Positions 39,176-47,638 of a stretch of 64,000 bases of DNA are shown in pieces. The number at the start of each line of letters is the position of its first letter. Positions within the stretch are counted from its first letter, which is position 1. The notes under the pieces were generated by a model. That model did no database searches, was not told the origin of the DNA, and was given only the letters and a program-made list of their open reading frames with translations. The stretch is taken from NCBI GenBank assembly GCA_963826165.1, contig CAWGWC010000003.1, positions 186,001 to 250,000 on the forward strand, given 5' to 3'. This stretch comes from JACVRW01 sp963826165. Lineage in GTDB: Bacteria; Actinomycetota; Thermoleophilia; Solirubrobacterales; Thermoleophilaceae. The translations under genes were made by a program, and so were the position numbers.

Positions 39176-41739
39176 CGTGTGCCTCCGTTGCCGACCAGCC
39201 TGCGAGTCATCCGCACCGTGGTTCCCTCCGGGGACGGTGCCACGTCAACCGTATCCGTCAGCGCCTCGATTAGCGAGAGGCCGCGGCCCTGGTCGCCCTC
39301 GCGGGGAAGCCGCCAGGCGCCGAAGTCCCGGACCGAGAGCTCGATCAGACGACGGTCATCAAGGCGTCCCGCCACCTGAAAGGGCAGCCCGGCCGCGCCT
39401 CCGGCGTGTTCGATCGCGTTGGTGGCTGCCTCGCCGGCCGCGGTCACCAGCTCTACCATCTCGGCGTCGTCGCAACCGGCGTGACGCAGCCAGCGCCGCA
39501 GCATCGACCGCATGGGCGCGAGGGATTCGGGCTCGGCCGGGAAGCTGATGCGGAACCGATCCGGGACGGGCAGGTTGTGGAGGGCCAGGATCGCCACGTC
39601 GTCGGTGACCCCGTCCTCGGGCAGCAGCGTGGCCAGCAGGTGATCGCAGAGGCTCTCGGGATCGCCCGTCGCCTCGCCCACCCGCTCCGCGAGCCGGGCC
39701 ATTCCGTCGTCGAGGTGCTCGCCGGGGCGCTCGATCAGCCCGTCGGTGTAGAGCACGACGGTGCTGTCGGGGTGCATCCCGGCCGTCGTCTGCTCGTAGG
39801 AGGCGAACGGAAGCACGCCGAGCGGCACCGAGGCGCCGCCCTCGAGAAAGCGCGGCGGGCCCCCGGCGGTAACGAGCAGCGGGGCCGGATGCCCGGCGTT
39901 CACCCACTGCATCTGGCTCTCGCCGGGGTCGACGACCATGTACAGCAGCGTCGTCATCTGCCCCTCACCGCCGTCCGCCCACATCAGCCGGTTGAGTTGC
40001 TCCACCACGTGTGCAGGCTCGTGGCCTTCAAGGGCGTAGGCCCGCAGGGCACTGCGCAGCCGACCGACCATCGACGCGGCGCCCAGGCCCTTGCCCGCCA
40101 CGTCGCCCATCACCAGTCCCACGCCGCCGCCCGGCCGGGGGATCACGTCGTACCAGTCGCCCCCCACCTCGGCCTCGGCCGCGGCCGGCTCGTAGCGGGC
40201 CGCCACCTCCACCCCCGGCGGCCTGGGCAGGCGGTCGGGCAACAGGCTGCGCTGAAGGGTCTCGGCGATGCGGTGCTCGCGTTCGTAGATCCGAGCGTGC
40301 ATGAGGGCCAGCGCCACTCGGTCGGCCGCGAGGCGCAGCAACGCGAGGTCGTCCACCGAGAAGCGCCGAGGCGGAGCCGCGCCGGCCACCAGCACGCCCG
40401 TCACGGTGTCCTCGGCGAGGAGCGGCACCCCGATCAGCGATTCCAGATCAGTGCTGCGCAGCCCCGGATCGGGCAGCTCGCCGGGCGAGCGGCCGTGGGT
40501 GAGCAGCGCCTCCCGGGACTGCGCCACCCGGCCGGCGAAGCCTTCGCCGAACGCGATCGTCTCGGGCGGCTCCTCGCCCCCCGGGGTCACGGGCTCGCCT
40601 GCACCCGAGGACGCACGGACGCTGAGCCGCTCGTCCTCCTCGGCGAGCATGATCGTGGCCACGTCCGCCTCGAGCACACCACGCACCTCCTGCACCAGCG
40701 TGGCGAGGATCTCGTCCAGCGTGCCCGACCCGAGAGCTGCGTCCACCAGGACCGTCACCCGGCTCACGAGCCCCGTCACCCGCTCTGCCTCGGCCCGTGC
40801 CGTCTGCTCGCGCACGAGCGCTTCGCGCTGCGCCTCATGGCGTGCCTGCTCGGTCGTGTCGCGGATGAAGCCGGAGATGAACGGCTCCCCCTGGATCTCG
40901 ATCTTCGACACGTTGGCCTCGCCCGGGAAACGGGTGCCGTCACGGTGCACGAACTCGAGGTCGAAGCGCTGAGAGGTGACCGTGCGGGCGCTCGCCACGA
41001 GCTCCTCCCGGCGCCGGTCGTGGCCCTCGCGAAACTCGGGCGGGATGATCAGCTCACGCATCGGCGTTCCGATCGCCTGGCGCGCCGCGAAGCCGAAGAG
41101 CCGCTCGGAGGCACTGTTCCAGGACGTGATCACGCCGTGGCGATCGAGCGCGACGAAGGCATCGGGGGCGCCGTCGAGCACGAGGCGCGTGCGGATCTCG
41201 CTCTCCTGGAGCGCCTGAGCGCGCTGGTCGGCGTCGAGCGCCTCAGCCCGCAGCCTGCCCAGCAGCCGCGTGACCACCAGGCCGGCCACCAGTGGCGTGC
41301 CCACCGCCAGGAGCCAGCGAACGACCGGGCTGCTGGGCTCGACCTCGATCAGCACGACGAGGTAACAGACACCGATGAAGGCCACGTGGAGCAGCGCCGC
41401 ATCGATCCGGAAGAAGTAGAAGGCGTACAGCGCCGTCCAGGTGTAGAGCAACGGGTAGAGGACGGTCGCGTCGACGTAGTAGTTGGCGAGCGACAGCAGC
41501 ACGTTGCCGATGGCCAGCATCACGTGCAGCTGCCATTGGCGAGCATGGCCGGCCCAGAAGAACGAGCCGAGAGCGAACACGGCGGCGGCGCCCGCCACCA
41601 GCAGCAGCTCGCGGTCCATCACCTCCTCCGAGTGGGGCAGGGCCACGGTGAGCAGGCCGAGCGCCGCGCCGGCCAGGAAGAGATAGGCGAGTGAACGCGC
41701 CTTGACGCGATCGTCGAAGAGCTCCGGGAGCTCCCTCAC
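39172..41739 (-). CDS. SpoIIE-type phosphatase with membrane, PAS, GAF and HATPase domains
   Basis: An 855-residue multi-domain regulator. Order: five to six transmembrane helices (about 15-165); PAS (about 180-300: VLDGAPDAFVALDRHGVITSWN); GAF (about 320-480: VTVLVDAALGSGTLDEIL); PP2C/SpoIIE (about 495-710: GGDWYDVIP and MGDVAGKGLGAASM carry the metal-binding acidic residues); and a RsbW-like HATPase_c at the end (VTAAGEAATNAIEHAGG, GRGLSLIEALTDTV). The GTG start follows a short spacer. It should both dephosphorylate and phosphorylate STAS partners, controlled by membrane or GAF/PAS signals. Co-translated with the STAS gene. Confidence 0.94.
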   Translation of the reverse strand: MRELPELFDDRVKARSLAYLFLAGAALGLLTVALPHSEEVMDRELLLVAGAAAVFALGSFFWAGHARQWQLHVMLAIGNVLLSLANYYVDATVLYPLLYTWTALYAFYFFRIDAALLHVAFIGVCYLVVLIEVEPSSPVVRWLLAVGTPLVAGLVVTRLLGRLRAEALDADQRAQALQESEIRTRLVLDGAPDAFVALDRHGVITSWNSASERLFGFAARQAIGTPMRELIIPPEFREGHDRRREELVASARTVTSQRFDLEFVHRDGTRFPGEANVSKIEIQGEPFISGFIRDTTEQARHEAQREALVREQTARAEAERVTGLVSRVTVLVDAALGSGTLDEILATLVQEVRGVLEADVATIMLAEEDERLSVRASSGAGEPVTPGGEEPPETIAFGEGFAGRVAQSREALLTHGRSPGELPDPGLRSTDLESLIGVPLLAEDTVTGVLVAGAAPPRRFSVDDLALLRLAADRVALALMHARIYEREHRIAETLQRSLLPDRLPRPPGVEVAARYEPAAAEAEVGGDWYDVIPRPGGGVGLVMGDVAGKGLGAASMVGRLRSALRAYALEGHEPAHVVEQLNRLMWADGGEGQMTTLLYMVVDPGESQMQWVNAGHPAPLLVTAGGPPRFLEGGASVPLGVLPFASYEQTTAGMHPDSTVVLYTDGLIERPGEHLDDGMARLAERVGEATGDPESLCDHLLATLLPEDGVTDDVAILALHNLPVPDRFRISFPAEPESLAPMRSMLRRWLRHAGCDDAEMVELVTAAGEAATNAIEHAGGAAGLPFQVAGRLDDRRLIELSVRDFGAWRLPREGDQGRGLSLIEALTDTVDVAPSPEGTTVRMTRRLVGNGGTR

Positions 41740-41751
41740 GATCGAGCGAGC

Positions 41752-42054
41752 CTAGAAACCGGGGCCGCCACCTCGCGCGGACAGGCGGGCGAGGGCCTCG
41801 TGGCATTCGACCACGCGCCGCTTCACCGGATCCTCGTCGGGGCGGGCGTGCACCAGGTCCCAGGTCTTGTCCGCGACATCGCGGGCGGTCTGCGGCGTGG
41901 CCCGGGCGCAGAGCATGTCGACGAGCTTGAGCTCGAAGCCGTCGAGCTGCTCGAGTGGGTCTCCCGGCGGCATCCGCGGCAGCGGGTCGTCGCTCGCCTC
42001 CCGCCACATCTGGGTGGCCATGACGAGCCGGTTGCGGAGCTCCATCTGGTCCAC
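41752..42054 (-). CDS. Hypothetical small protein
   Basis: About 100 residues from GTG 42054 (MDQMELRNRLVMATQMWREAS) with ATG 42045 as alternative; the open frame continues upstream as Pro/Ala-rich sequence that does not look coding. It is probably all-helical and acidic (LEQLDGFELKLVDMLCARA, ARDVADKTWDLVHARP, VKRRVVECHEALARL). No family recognised. It lies between the SpoIIE-type gene and the M23 peptidase gene, all on the minus strand, so it may belong to either group. Confidence 0.6.
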   Translation of the reverse strand: MDQMELRNRLVMATQMWREASDDPLPRMPPGDPLEQLDGFELKLVDMLCARATPQTARDVADKTWDLVHARPDEDPVKRRVVECHEALARLSARGGGPGF

Positions 42055-42080
42055 AGGAGCGCCAGCGTACTGGGGTGCGC

Positions 42081-42572
42081 TCAGCGGTGCGGGTCCAGGC
42101 GGCGCAGCAACGGCAGCGGGTCCCGGGCCCGGCCGCTGGTGGCCCGACCGGTCCGAATCTCGAGGTGCAGATGGTCGCCCCAGCACGAGCCGGTGCAGCC
42201 CACTGCCCCGATCCGGGTGCCGGCTGTGACCTGCTCGCCCTTGCGCAAAGGGGTGGGGCGCAGCATGTGCAGGTACACGAAGGTCTGCCGCGCGTCCGCG
42301 CTCCAGAGGGCGACGTAGTTGCCCCGTCCGCCGTCGTCGCCCTTCTCGATCACCAGGCCGTCGCGAGTGGATCTGATCGGCGTGCCCGGGTCGGCGAATA
42401 CGTCCTGCCCCTCGTGCGCCCGCCCGCCCCGCCAGGCCCCGAAGCGGGCGTCCGCCTCACCGAAGTCGGCGGGCCCGGCGAGCGGAAAGACGACCTCCGG
42501 CCTGGGTGCCTCCACCCCGTTTGCCGCGGGAACCACCGCGGTGAACACCGCGGTGATGGTGGCCAGCTTCAC
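42081..42572 (-). CDS. Secreted M23-family peptidase (LysM-free, LytM-like)
   Basis: A 163-residue exported metallopeptidase domain. GTG 42572 gives a signal peptide (VKLATITAVFTAVVPAANG); upstream in-frame codons would add an Arg-rich stretch belonging to the gene before. Zinc ligands and catalytic His fit HEGQDVFAD (first His and Asp) and GDHLHLEIR (HLH). Such enzymes cut peptidoglycan cross-bridges. The GTG overlaps the stop of the PH-domain gene (GTGA), so the two are translated together. Confidence 0.85.
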   Translation of the reverse strand: MKLATITAVFTAVVPAANGVEAPRPEVVFPLAGPADFGEADARFGAWRGGRAHEGQDVFADPGTPIRSTRDGLVIEKGDDGGRGNYVALWSADARQTFVYLHMLRPTPLRKGEQVTAGTRIGAVGCTGSCWGDHLHLEIRTGRATSGRARDPLPLLRRLDPHR

Positions 42573-43051
42573 GGTCCGGCGAGGCGCTGCTCGTGGATCG
42601 CGTCGTTCACGGCCCGGACCACGCCCTCGGGATCGTTCACCCACTCGAACACGAACTCCGAGTCGTCGGTGCCCGCGGTGTCGAAGTCGACGCTGCCGAC
42701 GCTCAGCATCCGATCGATGACGCTCTGGTCGAAGTTCACGTTCTGCACCCGGTCGAGGCGCGTCTCCTGCACCTTGCGGCTGACGATGCCGTGGCTGATG
42801 CGCAGTCGCTGGCTGGTGATCACGTAGCGCGTGAAGACGCGACGCAGGTAGCCGACCACCAGGACGACCGCGGCGATGACCACGCCCAGCACGATCCCGA
42901 TTGCCGTCTCTCCTATCGCCACCGCCACCACCAGGAACACGGCCAGTGCCACCAGCAGTCCCAGGAGGTAGAACGAGGCGAGGGCTCTCCAGGAGGGGTG
43001 GCCCTGGTAGACCGACTCCTCCCCGTCACGCAGCTCGATTTCACCCGCCAT
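42569..43051 (-). CDS. Membrane PH-domain (bPH2) protein
   Basis: A 160-residue protein. After a short N-terminus (AGEIELRDGEESVYQGHPSWRA) two adjacent hydrophobic helices (about 25-68) are followed by a bacterial PH-like domain (YVITSQRLRISHGIVSRKVQETRLDRVQNVNFDQSVIDRMLSVGSVDFDTAG), a hallmark of the YdbT/YdbS bPH2 family. These proteins sit at the membrane face; function unsettled. The ATG 43051 is preferred to upstream starts through an Arg-repeat. Divergent from the PhzF gene and co-translated with the M23 peptidase. Confidence 0.85.
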   Translation of the reverse strand: MAGEIELRDGEESVYQGHPSWRALASFYLLGLLVALAVFLVVAVAIGETAIGIVLGVVIAAVVLVVGYLRRVFTRYVITSQRLRISHGIVSRKVQETRLDRVQNVNFDQSVIDRMLSVGSVDFDTAGTDDSEFVFEWVNDPEGVVRAVNDAIHEQRLAGP

Positions 43052-43098
43052 CCGCAAGACCCTATCCGTCGCCGGCCGAACGGCGATAGCTTTCGGCG

Positions 43099-43785
43099 AT
43101 GCCGACGCTTCACCTGCTGCGCGTCTTCTGCGCCGACGGCGGCGGCGGTAATCCACTCGCCGTCTTCCTCGACGGAGCCGCGGTGCCCGAGGAGCGCCGC
43201 CAAGAGGTGGCGAGCGACCTCGGCCTGAGTGAGACCGTGTTCGTGGACGACGCCGACCGCGCCGAGATGCGGATCTTCACCCCGGCGGTTGAGCTCGACT
43301 TCGCCGGGCACCCGTGTGTCGGCACCGCCTGGCTCCTGTCGCAGGCGCGCGGTGCGGTGGACGTCCTGCGTCCGCCCGCCGGCTCGGTCCCAGTGCGCTA
43401 CGAGGACGACATGGCCTTCATCGCCGGGCGACCGGAGTGGCCTCCCACCTACGACTGGCACCAGTTGTCGTCGCCCGAGGAGGTGGAGGCGCTCGAGGGT
43501 CCTCCCCCCGGCCACGACATGATCGGCGCGTGGGCCTGGATCGACGAGCCGGCCGGGGTGGTGCGCTCGCGCATGTTCCCCCTCCGGCTCGGGATCGACG
43601 AGGACGAGGCCACCGGGGCGGCCGCGGTGCAGCTCGGCGCCCGCCTGGAGCGCCCGATCGACATCCGCCAGGGGCGCGGCTCGCGCATCCTCTCGCGCCC
43701 GCTGGCGGACGGGTCGGTGGAGATCGGCGGGCAGTCCCTTCTCGACGAGGTGAGGGACTACCCGCTTCCCTCGGTCAGCAGCTGA
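43099..43785 (+). CDS. PhzF-family isomerase-like protein
   Basis: A 228-residue PhzF-fold protein, shorter than the usual 260-300 residues. Signs are LLRVFCADGGGGNPLAVFLDG, the catalytic Glu in LGLSETVFVDD, and FTPAVELDFAGHPCVGTAWLL; the second half is reduced (ATGAAAVQLGARL). PhzF proteins catalyse proton shifts in phenazine synthesis, but most family members have other unknown tasks; no phenazine genes are nearby. It overlaps the convergent secreted protein gene by 11 bases. Confidence 0.85.
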   Translation: MPTLHLLRVFCADGGGGNPLAVFLDGAAVPEERRQEVASDLGLSETVFVDDADRAEMRIFTPAVELDFAGHPCVGTAWLLSQARGAVDVLRPPAGSVPVRYEDDMAFIAGRPEWPPTYDWHQLSSPEEVEALEGPPPGHDMIGAWAWIDEPAGVVRSRMFPLRLGIDEDEATGAAAVQLGARLERPIDIRQGRGSRILSRPLADGSVEIGGQSLLDEVRDYPLPSVSS

Positions 43786-44290
43786 CGATCAGGTGGAAGG
43801 GCCGGTCCTCCGGCTGGTTGTTGCCGCCCGCGTCGGTGGTGACCGCCACCCCGTTGATGTTGCTGGGCAGCGAGCCGACGCTGATCCCGTTGTTGGGCGG
43901 CCCGTTGCCCGCGGCGGGATTGCCGACGGTGGCGAAGTATGCGCAGCCGCGGATGTCGGTGTCGAAGATCACCTGGTAGCGGCCCTGGGCCGTGCGCGCC
44001 GCCGAGCTGACGGAGCGTCCGCGAACCGCCTGGCCGCCGGCGTTGACCACGGCGAAGCGCGCGCCGCCGCCGGCCACGGCCGCCGCAGGGACGAGCCCGA
44101 GACCGGATTCCTTGATCGACTTGCCGCCGAGCTTGTCGCTCTTCACGTCCTTGTAGGTGATCGTGTTGTTCCTGATCTCGCGGCCGTCGATCACGCCGGT
44201 GGCGAGGCCGTAGGAGACACCGCCCATCGACAGGAACAGGGCGATCAGCGCCACCAGCATGGCGGGAGAGGGCAGAAGGCGTTTGAACAC
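43775..44290 (-). CDS. Secreted protein of Thermoleophilia-type, hypothetical
   Basis: A 171-residue exported protein. The N-terminus MFKRLLPSPAMLVALIALFLSMGG forms a signal or anchor helix, then a polar region beginning GVIDGREIRNNTITYKDVK with short Asn/Lys/Ser repeats, and a C-terminal domain with two cysteines (GCAYFATVG, HLIVSC). The combination of helix plus an IRNNTITYKDVK-like segment is, in my knowledge, very frequent in Solirubrobacterales and seldom seen elsewhere, so it is a useful lineage marker. Function unknown. Confidence 0.8.
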   Translation of the reverse strand: MFKRLLPSPAMLVALIALFLSMGGVSYGLATGVIDGREIRNNTITYKDVKSDKLGGKSIKESGLGLVPAAAVAGGGARFAVVNAGGQAVRGRSVSSAARTAQGRYQVIFDTDIRGCAYFATVGNPAAGNGPPNNGISVGSLPSNINGVAVTTDAGGNNQPEDRPFHLIVSC

Positions 44291-44373
44291 GAGGACTCCT
44301 CGGGTCGGGGGGCGGGTAGGCGAAGCCCGAAACCCGTGGACGGCGGCAGAGTTGCTCTCGTAGAGTGCGTCGG

Positions 44374-44781
44374 GTGACCGAAGGCCAGCGCCCGCTCCAG
44401 CTCATCCACGCGCGCAATCTGATGACCGGCCTGTCCACGCCGGCCTTCCTGGTCGACGCCGACGGCGTGGTGGTCTTCTACAACGACGCCGCCGGCGCAC
44501 TGCTGGGGCGACGCTTCGAGGAGGGCGGCCAGTTGGCGCCGGAGCGCTGGGGGACCGAGTTCGGCCCCCTCGACGACGCTGGCAACGCCATCCCCTGGGA
44601 GGAGCTGCCTCTGACCGTCGCCCTGCGCAACAACCGCCCCGCGCTGGGGCGCTTCCGCATCCGTGCGCTCGACGGGCGCGAGCACGCGATCCACGTGACC
44701 GCCATCCCGATCGTGACCATGTCGGGCACCCATGGCGCCATGGCGATCTTCTGGTCGGTCGAGGCCGACGAGGAGACCTAG
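44374..44781 (+). CDS. PAS-domain protein
   Basis: A 135-residue protein that is essentially one PAS domain: IHARNLMTGLSTPAFLVDADGVVVFYNDAAGALLGRRFEEGG, LPLTVALRNNRPALGRFRIRALDGREHAIHVTAIPI. No output domain. GTG 44374 is chosen; GTG 44365 is three codons earlier. The stop TAG touches the TTG start of the metallo-beta-lactamase gene, so the two are one transcriptional unit, and the PAS protein may sense a signal that affects the hydrolase. Confidence 0.85.
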   Translation: MTEGQRPLQLIHARNLMTGLSTPAFLVDADGVVVFYNDAAGALLGRRFEEGGQLAPERWGTEFGPLDDAGNAIPWEELPLTVALRNNRPALGRFRIRALDGREHAIHVTAIPIVTMSGTHGAMAIFWSVEADEET

Positions 44782-45648
44782 TTGCGCGTGAAGATCTGGG
44801 GAGCGCGCGGCTCAGTGCCAGCGCCCGGCTGGGAGACGAGCCGTTATGGGGGCAACACCTCGTGCGTCGCGGTCACGCTCTCCGACGGCACGCTGGTGGT
44901 GCTGGACGCCGGCACCGGCATTCGCAGCCTGGGGCTGGCGCTGACGCCCGAGACGGATCGGATCTTCATCTTGCTCACCCATCTCCACCTGGACCACATT
45001 CAGGGTCTGATGTTCTTCGCGCCGCTGTTTCGCACGGATGCCCATGTGGTGATCTGGGGCCCGGAGGCGCCCGACGCCACGCTTCAGGACAGGATCGCTC
45101 GCTACATCTCGGCACCGCTGTCACCGGTGGAGGTGCGCGAGCTGCCCTGCGACGTGTCCTTTCGCGACGCCCCTCACAGCGAGTGGGAGATCGGATCGGC
45201 CACTGTACGAGCCGCCTCGGTGACCCACCGCGGCCCGACGCTCGGTTACCGCATCACCGACGGCGACACGTCGCTGTGTTACCTCCCCGATCACGAGCCC
45301 GCCCTGGGCACCGATCTCAGCCGGGACGAGGCGGACTGGATCTCGGGCTTCGACCTGGCAAGAGGCTCGACGCTGCTGCTGCACGACTGCCAATACTCGG
45401 ACTCGGAGTACCCCTCCCACCTGGGCTGGGGCCACTCGAGCATGTCCGACACGCTGCGCTTCGCCGATCGCGTGGAGACCGAGCGGCTGATGCTCTTCCA
45501 CCACGACCCGATGCACACCGACGACTTCCTCGATCGTTTTCAGATCAGCGCCGGCGAGGCCTGGGCCGATCTCGGCCGCCGGCCCGCCGATCTGGCGCTG
45601 GCGGTCGAGCGCGACGAGGTCGAGGTGGGACTCGGCCGCGCCGTCTGA
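44782..45648 (+). CDS. Metallo-beta-lactamase-fold hydrolase
   Basis: A 288-residue MBL-fold protein of the CheY-associated/phosphodiesterase-like type: MRVKIWGARGSVPAPGWETSRYGGNTSCV, TLVVLDAGTGIRSLG, the HxHxDH zinc motif in LLTHLHLDHIQGL, then SVTHRGPTLGYRI, and metal-binding Asp/His in LLLHDCQYSDSEY and LMLFHHDPMHTDD. The start SV-PxPG-xTxxYGGNTxCV is typical of cyclic-nucleotide-type phosphodiesterase relatives. TTG start, directly behind the PAS gene. Confidence 0.9.
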   Translation: MRVKIWGARGSVPAPGWETSRYGGNTSCVAVTLSDGTLVVLDAGTGIRSLGLALTPETDRIFILLTHLHLDHIQGLMFFAPLFRTDAHVVIWGPEAPDATLQDRIARYISAPLSPVEVRELPCDVSFRDAPHSEWEIGSATVRAASVTHRGPTLGYRITDGDTSLCYLPDHEPALGTDLSRDEADWISGFDLARGSTLLLHDCQYSDSEYPSHLGWGHSSMSDTLRFADRVETERLMLFHHDPMHTDDFLDRFQISAGEAWADLGRRPADLALAVERDEVEVGLGRAV

Positions 45649-45657
45649 GCCGCCGGC

Positions 45658-46569
45658 CTAGACGGCCGGGATGCGGATCGCCGCCTCGCGCAGGGCCGCC
45701 AGCGAAGCTTCCCAGGCCTCGTCCTCATCGGAGCTGAGCTCCGGCATCAGCGGCTCTCCCGCGCCCGCCGGCCCGAGTCGGGCGGGAAGGCTCGCGCAGA
45801 GCCCGTCCTCCACCGGCACGCTCACCGGAATCAGGTAGTCGTGCTCACGCAGGACGTGGAAGGCCAGCCGGGCCGCCACGAGGGCGATCGCGCTGGTGGT
45901 CGAGCCCTTGAGCTCGTGGACGCGCGGGCCGGCGTGGCGCACGTAGCGGTCGACCTCGTCGAGATCCAGCGGCGCCCCGTGCCGCTCCGCCATCTGCTCC
46001 AGCGTGAACGGGCCGACCCGCACGCATGAGTAGGGCAGGACCATCGAGAGACCATGCTCACCGATGGCCCAAGCGTGCACGTTGAGCGGATGGACGCTCA
46101 GCCGAGCGGCCAGGCATTCGCGCAGGCGCCATGAGTCGAGCGCGGTGCCCGAGCCGAACACTCCCACCCCGCGCCCGCGGAAACGGCGGGTCAGGTACTC
46201 GGTGATCGGGTCCACCGGGTTGGTCACCACCATCATCACGCGCGGCAGCGCGTCCTCGAAGGCGTCGGCGATGGTGGCGGCGGCCTCGAGGTTCTGGTCT
46301 AGGACCTCCATGCGCGAAGCGCCGGGCCGGGGGCGCGCCCCGGCGGCCATGATGGCGAGATCGACCGGCGTGGCCTCGCTGAGCGGACGGCCCTCGATGC
46401 GCGACGCTGGGAGCAGAGAGGATCCGTGCTCGAAGTCGAGGGCCTCGCCCCGGGCGCGGTCAGCGTTGCGGTCGTAGAGGATCAGCCGCTCGGCAACCCC
46501 GGTCTGGAGGACCGCGGCGGCGCAGGCCACTCCCACCGCGCCCGCGCCGATCACCGCGACCTCAGGCAC
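45658..46569 (-). CDS. Lactate/malate dehydrogenase-family protein
   Basis: A 303-residue protein of the LDH/MDH family. NAD site AVIGAGAVGVACAAAVL (5-22); Asn117 in VTNPVDPITEYL; Asp145 and Arg148 in TALDSWRLRECL; catalytic His172 in IGEHGLSMVLPYS; substrate-binding Arg86 in RPGASRMEVL. At the position that decides between lactate (Gln) and malate (Arg) it has Pro80 (AGARPRPGASR), so neither assignment is certain. Start overlaps the DmpA gene's stop by eight bases, and the two genes share the strand. Confidence 0.9.
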   Translation of the reverse strand: MPEVAVIGAGAVGVACAAAVLQTGVAERLILYDRNADRARGEALDFEHGSSLLPASRIEGRPLSEATPVDLAIMAAGARPRPGASRMEVLDQNLEAAATIADAFEDALPRVMMVVTNPVDPITEYLTRRFRGRGVGVFGSGTALDSWRLRECLAARLSVHPLNVHAWAIGEHGLSMVLPYSCVRVGPFTLEQMAERHGAPLDLDEVDRYVRHAGPRVHELKGSTTSAIALVAARLAFHVLREHDYLIPVSVPVEDGLCASLPARLGPAGAGEPLMPELSSDEDEAWEASLAALREAAIRIPAV

Positions 46570-47614
46570 GCCTCACCCCGGCGGCTCGCTCGAGCAGCTC
46601 ATGGGGGAACGCCTCAACCCGGTTTCCGTCCCGGCCCGACATCTCCTCCGCTGCGCACAGAGAGTTGAGCACCGCCTCGTGCACCACCTCGCCGGCCGCC
46701 TCGAACAGGTCGCGCAGCTCGGGAGAGTCGTCGCGGAGCAGCCTCAGGTCCAGCTCGGAGCTGTCCGCCCGGTGTGGGATCCGGTGCGCGGTGGAGAAGG
46801 CCAGCGCGAACTCGCCGCTGCCGTGGGAGGCGAAGGATCCCGCCCGGCCGAGGCCGAAGGTCGCGCGCGCGGCCAGGCGGCGCAGGCGGCGCTCGTCGAG
46901 CGCCGCGTCGGTGCCGAGCACGATCACGATCGAGCCACCCTGCGCCGGCGGCTCGGCCTCGGGGGGAGCGGCGTCCACCGGGCCCGTGAGGAGATGCAGG
47001 TCGCGACGGGCGGCGTAGTTCGAGACCACGAGACAACCGAGCACGGCGCCGCCGGCCCGCCGCGAGGACGTCCCGACGCCGGACTTGTAGCCGAAGCAGG
47101 TGGTGCCGGTGCCCGCCCCCACCGCCCCGTCGCGCGTCTCGTCGGGGCTGGCCGAGGCGATGGCCTCGAGGGCGTGCTCCGGGCGAACGGCGAGAGCGCG
47201 CGAGTCGGACAGCCAGCCGTCGAAGCACTCGGCCACGATCACGTTCATCGTGTCGCGATCCACGCCGGCCTCCGGGTTGAGCTCGAGCAGGTGGCGCAGC
47301 CCGCCCTCCCAGACCGGGCCCACCGACAGCGTGTTGGTCAGCAGAAGCGGGCTCTCGACCGTGCCGAGCTCGGCCAGCTGGACCAGCCCTGTCGGCTTGC
47401 CGTAGCCGTTGATCACGTGGCAGGCGCCGAGCACGTTCTCGGCGTAGAGATTGCCGCCGTGGGGCATGATCGCCGTCACCCCGGTGCGCAGGCGATCTCC
47501 CTCGATCAGTGTGCGGTGGCCCACGAGCACCCCGGGCACGTCGACCAGAGTGTTCCGCTCCCCGGTCGGGAAGCGGCCGACCACGAAGCCCAGCTCGCGT
47601 AGTCGCCGGCGCAC
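46562..47614 (-). CDS. P1-family peptidase (DmpA-like aminopeptidase/esterase)
   Basis: A 350-residue self-cleaving N-terminal-nucleophile hydrolase. Signature regions: LVDVPGVLVGHRTLIEG, AIMPHGGNLYAENVLGACHVINGYGKPTGLVQ, GAVGAGTGTTCFGYKSGVG, and the likely cleavage site in VLGCLVVSNYAARRDL (cut before the Ser, which becomes the nucleophile). The family releases D-amino acids or beta-amino acids from peptides and cleaves esters. Overlap of eight bases with the LDH-like gene suggests one operon. Confidence 0.92.
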   Translation of the reverse strand: MRRRLRELGFVVGRFPTGERNTLVDVPGVLVGHRTLIEGDRLRTGVTAIMPHGGNLYAENVLGACHVINGYGKPTGLVQLAELGTVESPLLLTNTLSVGPVWEGGLRHLLELNPEAGVDRDTMNVIVAECFDGWLSDSRALAVRPEHALEAIASASPDETRDGAVGAGTGTTCFGYKSGVGTSSRRAGGAVLGCLVVSNYAARRDLHLLTGPVDAAPPEAEPPAQGGSIVIVLGTDAALDERRLRRLAARATFGLGRAGSFASHGSGEFALAFSTAHRIPHRADSSELDLRLLRDDSPELRDLFEAAGEVVHEAVLNSLCAAEEMSGRDGNRVEAFPHELLERAAGVRRA

Positions 47615-47638
47615 GGGCGCCAGCTTAAGCGCTGGCGC

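Noticed and set aside
39406..41694. Plus-strand open frame of over 700 codons
   Set aside because: It lies antisense to the SpoIIE-type gene, whose motifs are intact; the plus-strand protein is His/Arg-rich shadow sequence.
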